64,000 nt of DNA from assembly GCA_963210315.1 (NCBI GenBank), contig OY723239.1:715501-779500 (forward strand), written 5' to 3'. This DNA comes from Rhynchopus euleeides. Its lineage: Eukaryota > Euglenozoa > Diplonemea > Diplonemida > Diplonemidae. The number at the start of each line of letters is the position of its first letter. Position 1 is the stretch's first letter. Shown here piece by piece: positions 1 through 9,088 of this stretch. A model generated the notes under the pieces. It had not been told where the DNA came from. It did not search any database and was given only the letters and a program-made list of their open reading frames with translations. Both the position numbers and the translations under genes were made by a program.

Positions 1-3000
1 AATTGCCCTTGCTCAGGCTTCGGTTGCAACAAACGGGGTTGGTCCGTCCCTTGCACCCGTGCTGGGGCGTCCTGCGACTGTATTTGCAGCTGCTTGTTCT
101 CAGACACCTCCAACGCTGACTGCAGGGACAATACCAAGTTGTTTTGTTGCACGATGAAATCCTTCTGCCGCGCCATTTCTTTCGCCATGGTCATGCCTTG
201 GCGCAGCTGGTGCTGCACCTGCTTAACCAACATGGCCTTATCCTGATTCTGTTGTTCGTGTAGGCCCTCCTGGATCTGCATATGTTGCTCCTGCATCCCC
301 AGTTGGTCACGGAGTGCCTTCTCATTTTGCATGCTCGCCGACACGTGAAATTCCAAAAGCATCTTATCTTGCTGTGTACCTTTCAAAGCATTCTCTGTCT
401 GTTCAAGTAAGCGCTGTTGGGATTCTCCCTGAGACGAGTAGCTGCGGGCCTTGGACTCCACACGTTGCAGTTCCTGGGTGAGGACCGCTTTTTCGTGGGT
501 CGCCTGTGCCCTCAACGCTTCTACCTCCGCCTCTCTTTCAACACCAAGCTCTTTCATAAAAGCCAACGCAGAGTCTTGCTTATGGAGCTGTCCCTTTAAC
601 ACGGCCATCTCCTGTCGTTGTTGATTCAAACGGTCCGCTTTGGCCTGTGCCTCGTTCGCCACCTTTTCCTTCTCCTCATTCACCCTCTTTATCTCACTCT
701 CTGCCTTTGCCAAAGCTTTCTCCTTCTCCACGACTGACCTCTCATGATCCTCTGCTGCTCTTTTTTGCTCTGCCTCTCGCACCTCTATCGCCTCTTGGAG
801 TTCCTTCCGGCATAGACTGACGAGCGTCTTCGTTTGCTCCTCGGTCCGATACCTATCAAGGACTTCCGTGATTTCACTACACAAAGCAAAACGTGCTAGG
901 GCTTCTTCTTCCACAACATGCGCCCGCTCTGCACTTTCCTCCATTTCCAAAGTCCTGCGTTCCAAAGTCAGGTATTCCTCCCCGCGCTGCTGGGGTGGTT
1001 CCTGTGGTTCATTCAAAACAATGGCACTCTTGGGGACGGTGGCATCCTGCAGCTTTTGCATTATGTCTTCCGTGTTTCCCGTGAGCCCAGGTTGTTGTGT
1101 GGGAGATACATATACTTCTGGCGAGTTGGGCATGCTAACCTTCTCCTCCTGAGGGGCATCCTTATCACAATACACGAGGATGGTCGACTCCTTCTCAAGG
1201 AAACCCCTGAAGGCATCCATTTCCTCAGCTGTGTTGGCCACAGTCACGGTGTTGTCGTCAAACAAGGCCATGGCATCCGTGCCACAGCTGATAAAACGGT
1301 AATGGCCTCCGTGCGGGGTATTTCCTCTGTGCAGGACTGCACCCGTGAGGCGGTACCTTGTAAAGGAAGGCTTCCCTCCGTTATTTCCACTCGACATCAG
1401 CAAGTCCGTGTCAATGTTGATCGCTCGAGTCTTGCGCTCATACATGACACCGTTGCCAACTCTGAGTGTTTTGAAGCGCCAGAGTCGTATAAACAAGTGT
1501 GTCGGGAGAGATGTGATTTGCACCGACTTTGTCGCCCGTTGTTTGTTTGGGGCACACATTTCGCACTCGTAATTAAGCACTTCTTCAGGCATCAGGCTTT
1601 CGCAAATTCTGTCGGCCAAAGTCACACCTGTTTTCCCGGGGTTGTTGAGTGGGACTGACAGTAGGGACAACTGTTCCTCCCTCCCCGTGACCTTCTTGCA
1701 ATTTTGGCATGCCATGCTTGTGAATGTCCTCACTTCAGGGATCCATGACTGTACTGTCGGTTGGTCCATCGTCCTGAGGTGTTCATTCAGCATTCTCCAT
1801 TCTGCTTCCAGTGTTGGGACAACCCCCAGACAATACGCTTCATCCGCGCAATGCTGCTCCCTTGTCTGGAACATACTGTGGATGGCTGTTTGCAACACGG
1901 ACACTGAATGATCTGTGCGACTCCTGGTGTACATGGAGTACAATCCCATGAGTATGGGGGTTAGGCCGAGTCCGTTTGAAACAAACTTGCATGCACTGCC
2001 TAGGGTAGCTGGAAGTACCGAGTGTGCGAGCATCTGGTACAGTGCTCCCAGGTAGCAAGTATTTCCCTCATTGACAACACCCCACGACAACGTATTGCTG
2101 TGCAGTACCTTCATACTTATCGTGCTCTTCCCCAAAACTGGAGGCTGTTGTGAGGGGACGGGTGGAGAGAGGGGAGGAGAGGAGGAAGAGGAAGAGGAAG
2201 ACAACGGTACGGAAGGGGAGGAGGTAGAGAAGAGAGGGACAAAAGAATCACTTTCACTCTTGCGTTGGTTCGCACTTCCAGTAGGCTTCACATCCGCCCC
2301 TTGCGGTGCGGGGTCTGTGTGGGTGTCCGAAGGGCTGATATCCACACACTTTTCTCTCAATGGCATGTCTCGGGTTGGTTTTGCCCACACATACTCCCGT
2401 AGCTTGGGGAGAGGGTGTTTGCGATAGTGTCTGTCCACAGCAGTATCAAACAGGCGCTCCATTTTTGCCATTGCAGATGGAGCCACACAAAACAACCTTC
2501 GTGTAGTTCTGTACCAAGCACTACGCAATTCGTACGGCTTCCATCCCCGTCCGAGGAGGCGCCGCAAAATCAGCTCTGCTTCAACCTTGAAATCATCCAG
2601 GTTGTTGCACATACCCGCAGACCGTATCAACTGTGACACCAAAATACCCCTTCCTTGGCTTTCTGGTGCTGCACTTGTTCGACAAGTATATTTATTGGGT
2701 GTATAGGTTACCCAGTCACTCTCTTTATTGAATACTGACATACGGACACGTGTCTTCGTGTCTTCGGGGTCATCGGCGTATCTCTGCCAACGGTTCCTAC
2801 CCCCCAGAAACACACAATCGTCTTTCTGCCTTGTTGTGTCCTCAGAGGTCATCCCGTAGACCTTGTCAGGGATGTCCGCTCCAAGGGTAAAAACGTCATC
2901 AATAAATCTGAAGAACCCATTATACTCCTTTTGCTTTTTAATGGGGAGCTTATCGATATAGCGCATTTCCTTACTTGCGCAAAAAAGGTTTGCCAGGTCC

Positions 3001-6000
3001 GGGCTGGCATTTCCACCGGTCGGGATGCCCTTCTTCTGGTGGAGGACGAACTCGCCATTTTTGATGAAGCTGTTGGTCACAGCTAGTCTCACTAACTCTT
3101 TGACTTCATCACTGTTGTACGCAAGTGTTCTATCATCCCCCCGCCCTTCCTTCCAGCGGAAGGCCTTTTTCTTTCTTTTTTTGGCCTTCGTCTCTCGCGC
3201 CAAAAACCTGCCACCCTTCGCCGCAAACGCCTGTTCCACACACCAGGAGACACCCTCAATTACCGCCTCTTGATCCAAAGACGTGTACATAGAGGTAAAG
3301 TCTTTTGTTTTTGGCGTGGCTTTTTTTACGGTGTCGTAGTTCATTTTCATGTACTTCGCCACCTCATCGTAACTCTCCACAACAAAAAACCGTTTGACAC
3401 CACATTTCCTCCTGTGTGTTTCATCCTCATCACTCAACGTGCGGATGACCATCTTTAGCAGCCCTGACAATTCTGTGTGTATGCCTGTTGCAATACCCAC
3501 AGTTGGCTGATTCACCTTACTCTCTTTCTGTTTCTTTTTTCTCTCCATTTTCTCCCCTTCCGTCTCATCTCTGTTATCTCCACTTAAACCAGCAATTCCC
3601 CTCAGCGTGGGGCCTTTTTCCACCGGCTTATGGATCTTCAGAGACCCATACAAATACGGGAAACAATCTCCAATTTGCAGCTGGCGTTCATCACACTCTC
3701 TCTGCAAGCGGTTGAGAATTTGCTTCTCCGTTTCCTTTGCCGTTTCGAAAGTCCCTGTTGTTGCGCTGAGCTGTTCCCGTAGCCAATGTCTGTAAAAGTG
3801 TTTACAGATCGCCCCAAAGTCATGGGACGACTTGTCTACACTACACAACACAACATCCTCCTGGACTTTTTTAAGCTCGGCCGTATCTATACGGTCGGCC
3901 CCCTCAACAGGTGGTAGCGCTGCAAACTCGTTTCGCAACGCTGTCAGCAAGACCTTACGGAATTCCGCTGTTTCCTCCTTCTCCCCAAAGGTTTCCACAA
4001 AATCCGAAAGAACCTCGCTTGCCTTTTCGCACCCCTGTTGCAAGTCACCAGACAGACGATATTTCCTTCCCTTGTTCAACAACTCCCTAAAGCCCTCGGA
4101 AATCCCCGACATTGTTTGGGCCACAGTGAACAAATGCCCTGTGTGTGGCTGGTCCGGGGATCTGTACTTCTGACACGGACAGTTCTCATGCTCAGGAAGC
4201 ACCCCCTCCGCTGCCAATCCTAAACTCTCTTTCGTACAGTTTTGGATGAGACAATACAGCGGCGGGCCCTGGCTCAGGGACACCATCGTATTTGCCAGCC
4301 GATCCTTATCCGGGCAAGCCTGCACCACTTTCTCATCCCTCAGGAGACGCTGGAGCTTCAGGCCATCCATCGCAGGGTGAGAAAACTTGACGCTGAGGAA
4401 TTCCTTTTTAGATTTAGGCTTTTCCTTCTTCTTAGCCTTCAATCTTTCCTGCAAACGTTCCTCCAAGCATTTCACATTTTTTGGCAGAGTCTCCCTCTTT
4501 ACGTGCTGTGTCAGCCACGCGAGTAGACGTTTGACTCTGTTGATTTCCCACTCGTCCATGTTATACTGTTTGATCTCCTCCACCGGAAGGCTGAGGAGAT
4601 GACTCAGTTGCTGACGGATCTTGTGGTACTTTCCTGCATCCAACACAATGTGCACCTTATCATTCTCGCTATCCTTCTGTCCTTCTCTCACATATTCCAC
4701 CCATTCCTTTGCCGGTCTCGTGCTCCGCTTATGTGGGCTGATGTGTCTCCCGTTCACCGGCTCACTTTTACGTTTTGTTTGATGGTAAGCGGAACATGCG
4801 TTGTCCGGGGTCCTCAGGTGGGACATCCAAAAGTTTTCAACAGCGTTTGACTGCCGCCGGAAGGATTCAAGGTTCCCACCCGTGTACCCCTGGATCTTCT
4901 GCAAGACAAAGCCATAATGCGGGTGTTTTGTGCGGAGGAGTCTCGTTGCAAAAGGTATTCCATTCAAACCACTCTTGCCTTTCCAGTGTTGTTGCATCCT
5001 ATTCCTTAGGGTCCCACTTGTCTGGCCGACGTAAACGGGATTCCCCTGCTGGTCACACACAACGTACACGACACCTTCCGCCTCGCGGTTTTCGTTAAGC
5101 TCCAGAAAATGTTGGATCCCATCACCTTCCACTTTCTGGTGCTTGTAACCTCTAATGAGTCGATCCCCGTGTTTATCACAAAACTCTTGGGCTACCCCAG
5201 CACATTCCTCCTCCCATGCATCCCAAGAGATGGCGTTCCGTTTGGGCTGGCGCAAGTCCGATGAGAAGGGGCGGACCCAGGGCGACTTACGGAGCTCTGG
5301 GAAAGGACCTCGCTTTGCTTCTTTAGCAAGTTCCTTTTTCTGTTGCTCCGCTGTCTTAGGCCTGCCCTTCCTACCTCGTCCTGCTCCACCCTTGCTCAAC
5401 AGCTCATACAAGTTGGCAGGGCCCTCCCGTACGCCTCTGCCATTCTTCCCACCCTTCCCTTTCCCACTCCCCTTTCCCTGGCCTTTGCGAATTGTTACCT
5501 GAGGTTTCACGCTGCCATTTGCTTGGGGTTTATTCGGGAATGCTGTAGGGGGGAGGGGCTGTTGTTTCAAACTCTGACGTATAAGTTCAGCAAGGGTTAT
5601 CGGGAAGGTACTGGGCACACTATTCTGATTTGCATGTCCACGTCCTTTACCCTTGCCTCCTTGGCCTTTCCACACACCTTTAACTGGGCCATTTCTCTCT
5701 CCCAGCCCCCGACCTTCCCACCCTTTTCCACCCCCTTGGCCTTTCACGCCTTTTCTTCCAATGTTGCCACTCTTGCCTTTACCCTTACCTTTGCCTTTTC
5801 CAAAAAACGAACCTTTACCTGTATATCCTCTCCTGAAAGGAACACCTCCCGGTACACCGTACCCTTTGTGGCCACCGTACTGGGGAGCCGCCGTTCCACG
5901 GTTCCCTGTACCGCGTGGGTACTGTGTTGGTGTTCTGAAAAAAGTGGGGTTCGTGTTGGGGGTATAACTTACTCCGTTGTAAAAATGGGGGGGTGGTGGG

Positions 6001-6260
6001 GGTGGTGGGGGTGGTTGCTGCATGTGTTGGGGAATGAAAGGGAATTGTCTGTTTTCGACTTGCCAGTCACCCCTTGGGTGGTGGCTGCTGTGATAGGCCG
6101 AAGCCTGCGGTGGGTACCAGAGGTATCCATAGGGGAGGGGAGTAGGGGAGAGGGGTGCCTTAGACGTGGAGTTGTTAAAAACTGGTTCGTCTAGGTGAAA
6201 CCTGGGCCCACCATAAAAGGGGGCCCGGTTAAAGTAATGGCGGCTCATATGAGGAGCCAT
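1..6260 (-). CDS. Penelope-like retroelement polyprotein with GIY-YIG nuclease, reverse transcriptase, USP deubiquitinase and coiled coil (partial)
   Basis: One uninterrupted frame runs from ATG 6260 (in-frame TAG upstream at 6317) off the left edge, at least 2086 codons. Order of domains: a Pro- then Gly/Lys-rich basic head (about 1-330); a GIY-YIG-type nuclease (about 390-470) with VVYVV, PVYVGQTSGTLRNRMQQHW and a following ENFW; a Lys-rich region with a CPC motif (about 695); a reverse transcriptase with YGSLKIHKP (about 870), motif A DFTSMYTSL (about 987), motif B QKKGIPTGGNASP (about 1075) and catalytic FIDDVF (D1121/D1122); a Ser/acidic linker; a USP fold with Cys box NEGNTCYLGAL (C1402), zinc knuckles C1518/C1521 and C1566/C1569, His box HGGHYRF (H1653) and FDDNTV (D1668/1669); then Glu/Gln-rich coiled coil from about 1750. 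GIY-YIG before the RT is the permuted order known for the Chlamys/Naiad group of Penelope-like elements. All RT and USP catalytic residues are present, so a recently active copy is plausible. The C-terminus is not seen. Confidence 0.9.
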   Translation of the reverse strand, partial: MAPHMSRHYFNRAPFYGGPRFHLDEPVFNNSTSKAPLSPTPLPYGYLWYPPQASAYHSSHHPRGDWQVENRQFPFIPQHMQQPPPPPPPPPHFYNGVSYTPNTNPTFFRTPTQYPRGTGNRGTAAPQYGGHKGYGVPGGVPFRRGYTGKGSFFGKGKGKGKGKSGNIGRKGVKGQGGGKGWEGRGLGERNGPVKGVWKGQGGKGKGRGHANQNSVPSTFPITLAELIRQSLKQQPLPPTAFPNKPQANGSVKPQVTIRKGQGKGSGKGKGGKNGRGVREGPANLYELLSKGGAGRGRKGRPKTAEQQKKELAKEAKRGPFPELRKSPWVRPFSSDLRQPKRNAISWDAWEEECAGVAQEFCDKHGDRLIRGYKHQKVEGDGIQHFLELNENREAEGVVYVVCDQQGNPVYVGQTSGTLRNRMQQHWKGKSGLNGIPFATRLLRTKHPHYGFVLQKIQGYTGGNLESFRRQSNAVENFWMSHLRTPDNACSAYHQTKRKSEPVNGRHISPHKRSTRPAKEWVEYVREGQKDSENDKVHIVLDAGKYHKIRQQLSHLLSLPVEEIKQYNMDEWEINRVKRLLAWLTQHVKRETLPKNVKCLEERLQERLKAKKKEKPKSKKEFLSVKFSHPAMDGLKLQRLLRDEKVVQACPDKDRLANTMVSLSQGPPLYCLIQNCTKESLGLAAEGVLPEHENCPCQKYRSPDQPHTGHLFTVAQTMSGISEGFRELLNKGRKYRLSGDLQQGCEKASEVLSDFVETFGEKEETAEFRKVLLTALRNEFAALPPVEGADRIDTAELKKVQEDVVLCSVDKSSHDFGAICKHFYRHWLREQLSATTGTFETAKETEKQILNRLQRECDERQLQIGDCFPYLYGSLKIHKPVEKGPTLRGIAGLSGDNRDETEGEKMERKKKQKESKVNQPTVGIATGIHTELSGLLKMVIRTLSDEDETHRRKCGVKRFFVVESYDEVAKYMKMNYDTVKKATPKTKDFTSMYTSLDQEAVIEGVSWCVEQAFAAKGGRFLARETKAKKRKKKAFRWKEGRGDDRTLAYNSDEVKELVRLAVTNSFIKNGEFVLHQKKGIPTGGNASPDLANLFCASKEMRYIDKLPIKKQKEYNGFFRFIDDVFTLGADIPDKVYGMTSEDTTRQKDDCVFLGGRNRWQRYADDPEDTKTRVRMSVFNKESDWVTYTPNKYTCRTSAAPESQGRGILVSQLIRSAGMCNNLDDFKVEAELILRRLLGRGWKPYELRSAWYRTTRRLFCVAPSAMAKMERLFDTAVDRHYRKHPLPKLREYVWAKPTRDMPLREKCVDISPSDTHTDPAPQGADVKPTGSANQRKSESDSFVPLFSTSSPSVPLSSSSSSSSPPLSPPVPSQQPPVLGKSTISMKVLHSNTLSWGVVNEGNTCYLGALYQMLAHSVLPATLGSACKFVSNGLGLTPILMGLYSMYTRSRTDHSVSVLQTAIHSMFQTREQHCADEAYCLGVVPTLEAEWRMLNEHLRTMDQPTVQSWIPEVRTFTSMACQNCKKVTGREEQLSLLSVPLNNPGKTGVTLADRICESLMPEEVLNYECEMCAPNKQRATKSVQITSLPTHLFIRLWRFKTLRVGNGVMYERKTRAINIDTDLLMSSGNNGGKPSFTRYRLTGAVLHRGNTPHGGHYRFISCGTDAMALFDDNTVTVANTAEEMDAFRGFLEKESTILVYCDKDAPQEEKVSMPNSPEVYVSPTQQPGLTGNTEDIMQKLQDATVPKSAIVLNEPQEPPQQRGEEYLTLERRTLEMEESAERAHVVEEEALARFALCSEITEVLDRYRTEEQTKTLVSLCRKELQEAIEVREAEQKRAAEDHERSVVEKEKALAKAESEIKRVNEEKEKVANEAQAKADRLNQQRQEMAVLKGQLHKQDSALAFMKELGVEREAEVEALRAQATHEKAVLTQELQRVESKARSYSSQGESQQRLLEQTENALKGTQQDKMLLEFHVSASMQNEKALRDQLGMQEQHMQIQEGLHEQQNQDKAMLVKQVQHQLRQGMTMAKEMARQKDFIVQQNNLVLSLQSALEVSENKQLQIQSQDAPARVQGTDQPRLLQPKPEQGQ

Positions 6261-7667
6261 TACCTGGTGTTGCAGTTCTGTCCGTATCACGTACGGCTCT
6301 GAACCAACACCCACCTAAAGATGGCGGAATGTGTTTTGGTTGATTTTGGTTTCCTCATTTACAGTTTTTCAGCAAAAAAAGTAAAAACCACACTTCGGCA
6401 TCTAGCTCTGGTGCCTTACATCGTACTCCACCTTTCCTGACATCCTTGTACACCTTCGCTAGAAAAGTAGAAACATGAAAATTGCCATAGCGGAAGTATA
6501 TGAAGTGTGACGCCCGTCCGAACCTACCCCACACACTCGATGCACTCAGAAGATAAGAAGCCCCATAACGGAGAAAACGGAACTGAAGAAAGGGAAAGGG
6601 GGCAGTCGGGCGCTTCCAAAAGGGTGGAGGGTACGGACTGTGACCGAGGTTTGTTGTGGCGAAACCGTTTAGCCCTGACGCGACTAAACGACCCCGGTGA
6701 TGCCATAGGAAACCAGGTAGGCATACTTTTCCTCCCATCCAACTTGCGTTGGACCAGCAAAAAGTAAAAACGGTGTACCCCCTTAGAAAGGACCGAAGAC
6801 CTTAAGGGATACGCTGCACACACGCAGCGAAAGACGAGGGGTACGGAGGGGCACATGCATTTACTTCTTCATCACTGCCGTTGCTCTTTCTTCAGTAAAA
6901 AATATATGTGTACATCCACGAGGAATGTGCACACGCACACATAGTTTTTTGTTGTTTTGACAAGCTGCTGTTGACTCAAGCGAGCTGTTCGTTTCCTCTT
7001 CTCTAGACGTCAGCTCGTCAACTGAAGGCTGGTATGAATCCCGGAGGTTTCATATCTTTGCGAGTTCTCATAAAAAGTTCTCTAGTAGCGACCTACAGGC
7101 CGGCAAACACCGCGGTATCGCTGGGGCACTCTACTGTCATGTTATTGGTTTATTTCTGTGTACAGATACACACTGCTGATTCGCTTGTCGGGTGGGGGGG
7201 GGGGGGGAAAGGGGGAAAGAACCATATCAAAAGACATAGCAAAAACGGGGGTTGGGGGAGGGGGGGGGGGGGGGAAATGGTTGAGAAAAAACATACATCA
7301 GGGGTGGGGGCGTTCTGTTATGGTTTTTGTTTCATTCGTGTGTTCGTTCTGAAGACAAGATAATGGAAACAAAAGGGAAAACAGGCATGCCCCTCACCAC
7401 TCAGCGTATCTGCAGAGCCATGTGCACGTACGTACACTCTGGGTACACATCGCCGCTCTGCCTTGGGAACAGAGAATGGGGTTTAACACGCTGAACTCCT
7501 TTGTGTAAACACCATTGGGTAGGCGGTCACATTCTCAGGTTCCGGGGGGAGGGGGGGGGGGGGAATTCGTTTTAGAAAACAAAATATTCATCACGTTCCG
7601 TCACGTCCGTCAGCATACACACTCACCTCACACATTCGTATACACTAAACGCTTCATCTCTTGTTCA
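6261..7667. other. Intergenic region upstream of the retroelement ORF
   Basis: No coding region can be supported. Just upstream of the ORF are two short self-complementary stretches: CCGTATCACGTACGG near 6281-6296 and GGCTCATATGAGGAGCC near 6242-6258. A 7-bp stem (CGTTTAG/CTAAACG) lies near 6666-6690. Long G runs occur near 7193-7208, 7260-7275 and 7547-7562. A Penelope-like element should carry its promoter, and often a terminal-repeat ribozyme, here. I could not recognise either. Confidence 0.5.
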
Positions 7668-7771
7668 AGCCTTCAAGCTAACTGCACCAGGCACACACAC
7701 AGACTCGAGGCGTGCAGCTAAGCCTTCAAGCTAACTGCACCAGGCACACACACAGACTCGAGGCGTGCAGC
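7668..7771. repeat. 53-bp tandem duplication at the broken 3' end of a cyclase gene
   Basis: Two direct copies of a unit beginning AGCCTTCAAGCTAACTGC (starts 7668 and 7721) lie head to tail. Most of each unit is cyclase coding sequence. The first ten or so bases are not, and they supply the new stop codon of the truncated cyclase. The duplication therefore marks the breakpoint where the 3' part of the gene was lost. Confidence 0.85.
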
Positions 7772-9088
7772 CACGTTCACTGTGTGTCCGAAGTAGTCCA
7801 CACGCCCGGTCAGCGTGTTCGTCTCCAGCGTCACAGGACCCTCGTTCACACTGACACGCACCGTCAGACCGCCCCACAGCTCTGTCGGGCTGCAGATCCC
7901 GACCTCCAGCAGCGCAGCAGGCCACTCCGCCGCAAGCAGCTTCTCCTGCACGTCAAGCCCGAAGCACACACCCGCATGTGCATCCTTGAACGCAACCATG
8001 AAGGAGTCCCCGATTGTCTTCACCTCGTACCCACCCCACACAGACAGTGCAGATCGCATCACCGTGTTGTGAACCACCAGTGCCTTCTTCATGGCCTCAG
8101 GTGCCGCCTCCCAGATCGATGTGGACGCACGGATGTCGGTGAACACGATTGCCGCTCGCTCGCTCTTCGCACCAGGTGCGGCAGCAGGCGGCACACAGGG
8201 CTGCCCAGCACCGTCAGGCGAGTGCTGCTCCTCCAGCAGCACGGCAGGGAGGTACGGGCGGTACGCACGCAGGTTCTGCTCCAGCCTGTGAAGCGCCTCG
8301 TGCATCGCAGCAGGCAGCCGCCCCTCCGCCTCCGCCTCCTGCAGCATCTCCGCCACGGTGTCGACGTCGTAGCCCGCCAGAAGTTGTGCAATCGCCTCCA
8401 CAGTCTCGATGGTCCGTCCCATCGCCGCCTTCTCCCTCTCGGCCGACTCTGCGAACCCACGGGTGGTGGCGAAGTCGACAAGGAGCACGATGAGCGACAG
8501 ATGCATCTCATACAAGCCTTTCACGACATTCACAGCACACGGAGGGTTTGTGCACTGCACAGTCTCCTGCAGACGCTCCCACCTGAGTGAGTCTGGTGCC
8601 GACCCAGGCAGGTCGTACAGCCCTAGTCGCAGAATCCCTTCTGCTGCTGTGATGACGACCCACAGGGCCGCAACTGCTGTCAGCCCTGTTGCAAACCGCC
8701 TCCCGAGACCGACCATCAGCGACAGGTCTGCGAGAAGAACAAACGCTGGCCACAGGGGCTGGCTGTTGATGGTCCGCATATTGACGTCGCCACAACAGAA
8801 GGTGACGAAGAGCGCAATGGTGTACACAACCACGATGTTGTTCGAGAGGTGGATGCCGCATACGCACACTACAATCACCAGGGCTTGGACGGCCAGCGCG
8901 AGCACAATGGCCATCGTATTGTGCGGCCAGTGCGGGGGGACAAGAATCATCCCTAGGTCGAGGAGGGTTATGAAGCAGCTCGTGACAAACATCAGCTGTC
9001 TCGTCTGTCGATCCCTGCCCTGCAGTTTTCCGTCCATCGAGATGATGCATTCATACCAACCCATCCTCGCCGCGGCCGCATCTGCCAT
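7718..9088 (-). CDS. Truncated membrane adenylyl cyclase (class III), paralogue A
   Basis: Makes cAMP from ATP if active. The protein starts MADAAAARMGWYEC; a second ATG at 9064 (MGWYEC) aligns with the starts of two full-length paralogues in this window. Six or so hydrophobic segments fill the first ~190 residues. They are followed by a helical linker with REKAAMGRTIE and QNLRAYRPYLP, then a cyclase homology domain with metal-binding FTDIRAST, GGYEVKTIGDSF and VDYFGHTVNVAARLES. Lys in EVKT and Asp in VDYFG are the residues that favour ATP over GTP in this family. The frame ends just after CVPGAV with a foreign SLKA tail, some 270 residues short of the paralogues, so it lacks the end of the cyclase fold and the whole second domain. 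It may be a dying gene copy: the catalytic centre is intact but the domain end is missing. Confidence 0.85.
   Translation of the reverse strand: MADAAAARMGWYECIISMDGKLQGRDRQTRQLMFVTSCFITLLDLGMILVPPHWPHNTMAIVLALAVQALVIVVCVCGIHLSNNIVVVYTIALFVTFCCGDVNMRTINSQPLWPAFVLLADLSLMVGLGRRFATGLTAVAALWVVITAAEGILRLGLYDLPGSAPDSLRWERLQETVQCTNPPCAVNVVKGLYEMHLSLIVLLVDFATTRGFAESAEREKAAMGRTIETVEAIAQLLAGYDVDTVAEMLQEAEAEGRLPAAMHEALHRLEQNLRAYRPYLPAVLLEEQHSPDGAGQPCVPPAAAPGAKSERAAIVFTDIRASTSIWEAAPEAMKKALVVHNTVMRSALSVWGGYEVKTIGDSFMVAFKDAHAGVCFGLDVQEKLLAAEWPAALLEVGICSPTELWGGLTVRVSVNEGPVTLETNTLTGRVDYFGHTVNVAARLESVCVPGAVSLKA

Noticed and set aside
6261-6900. Hammerhead ribozyme in the 5' region of the Penelope-like element
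   Set aside because: I looked for CTGANGA and GAAA cores in the right order on both strands and found only isolated hairpins. CCTGATGA words near 10850, 11095, 25600 and 31575 lack the partner GAAA core.
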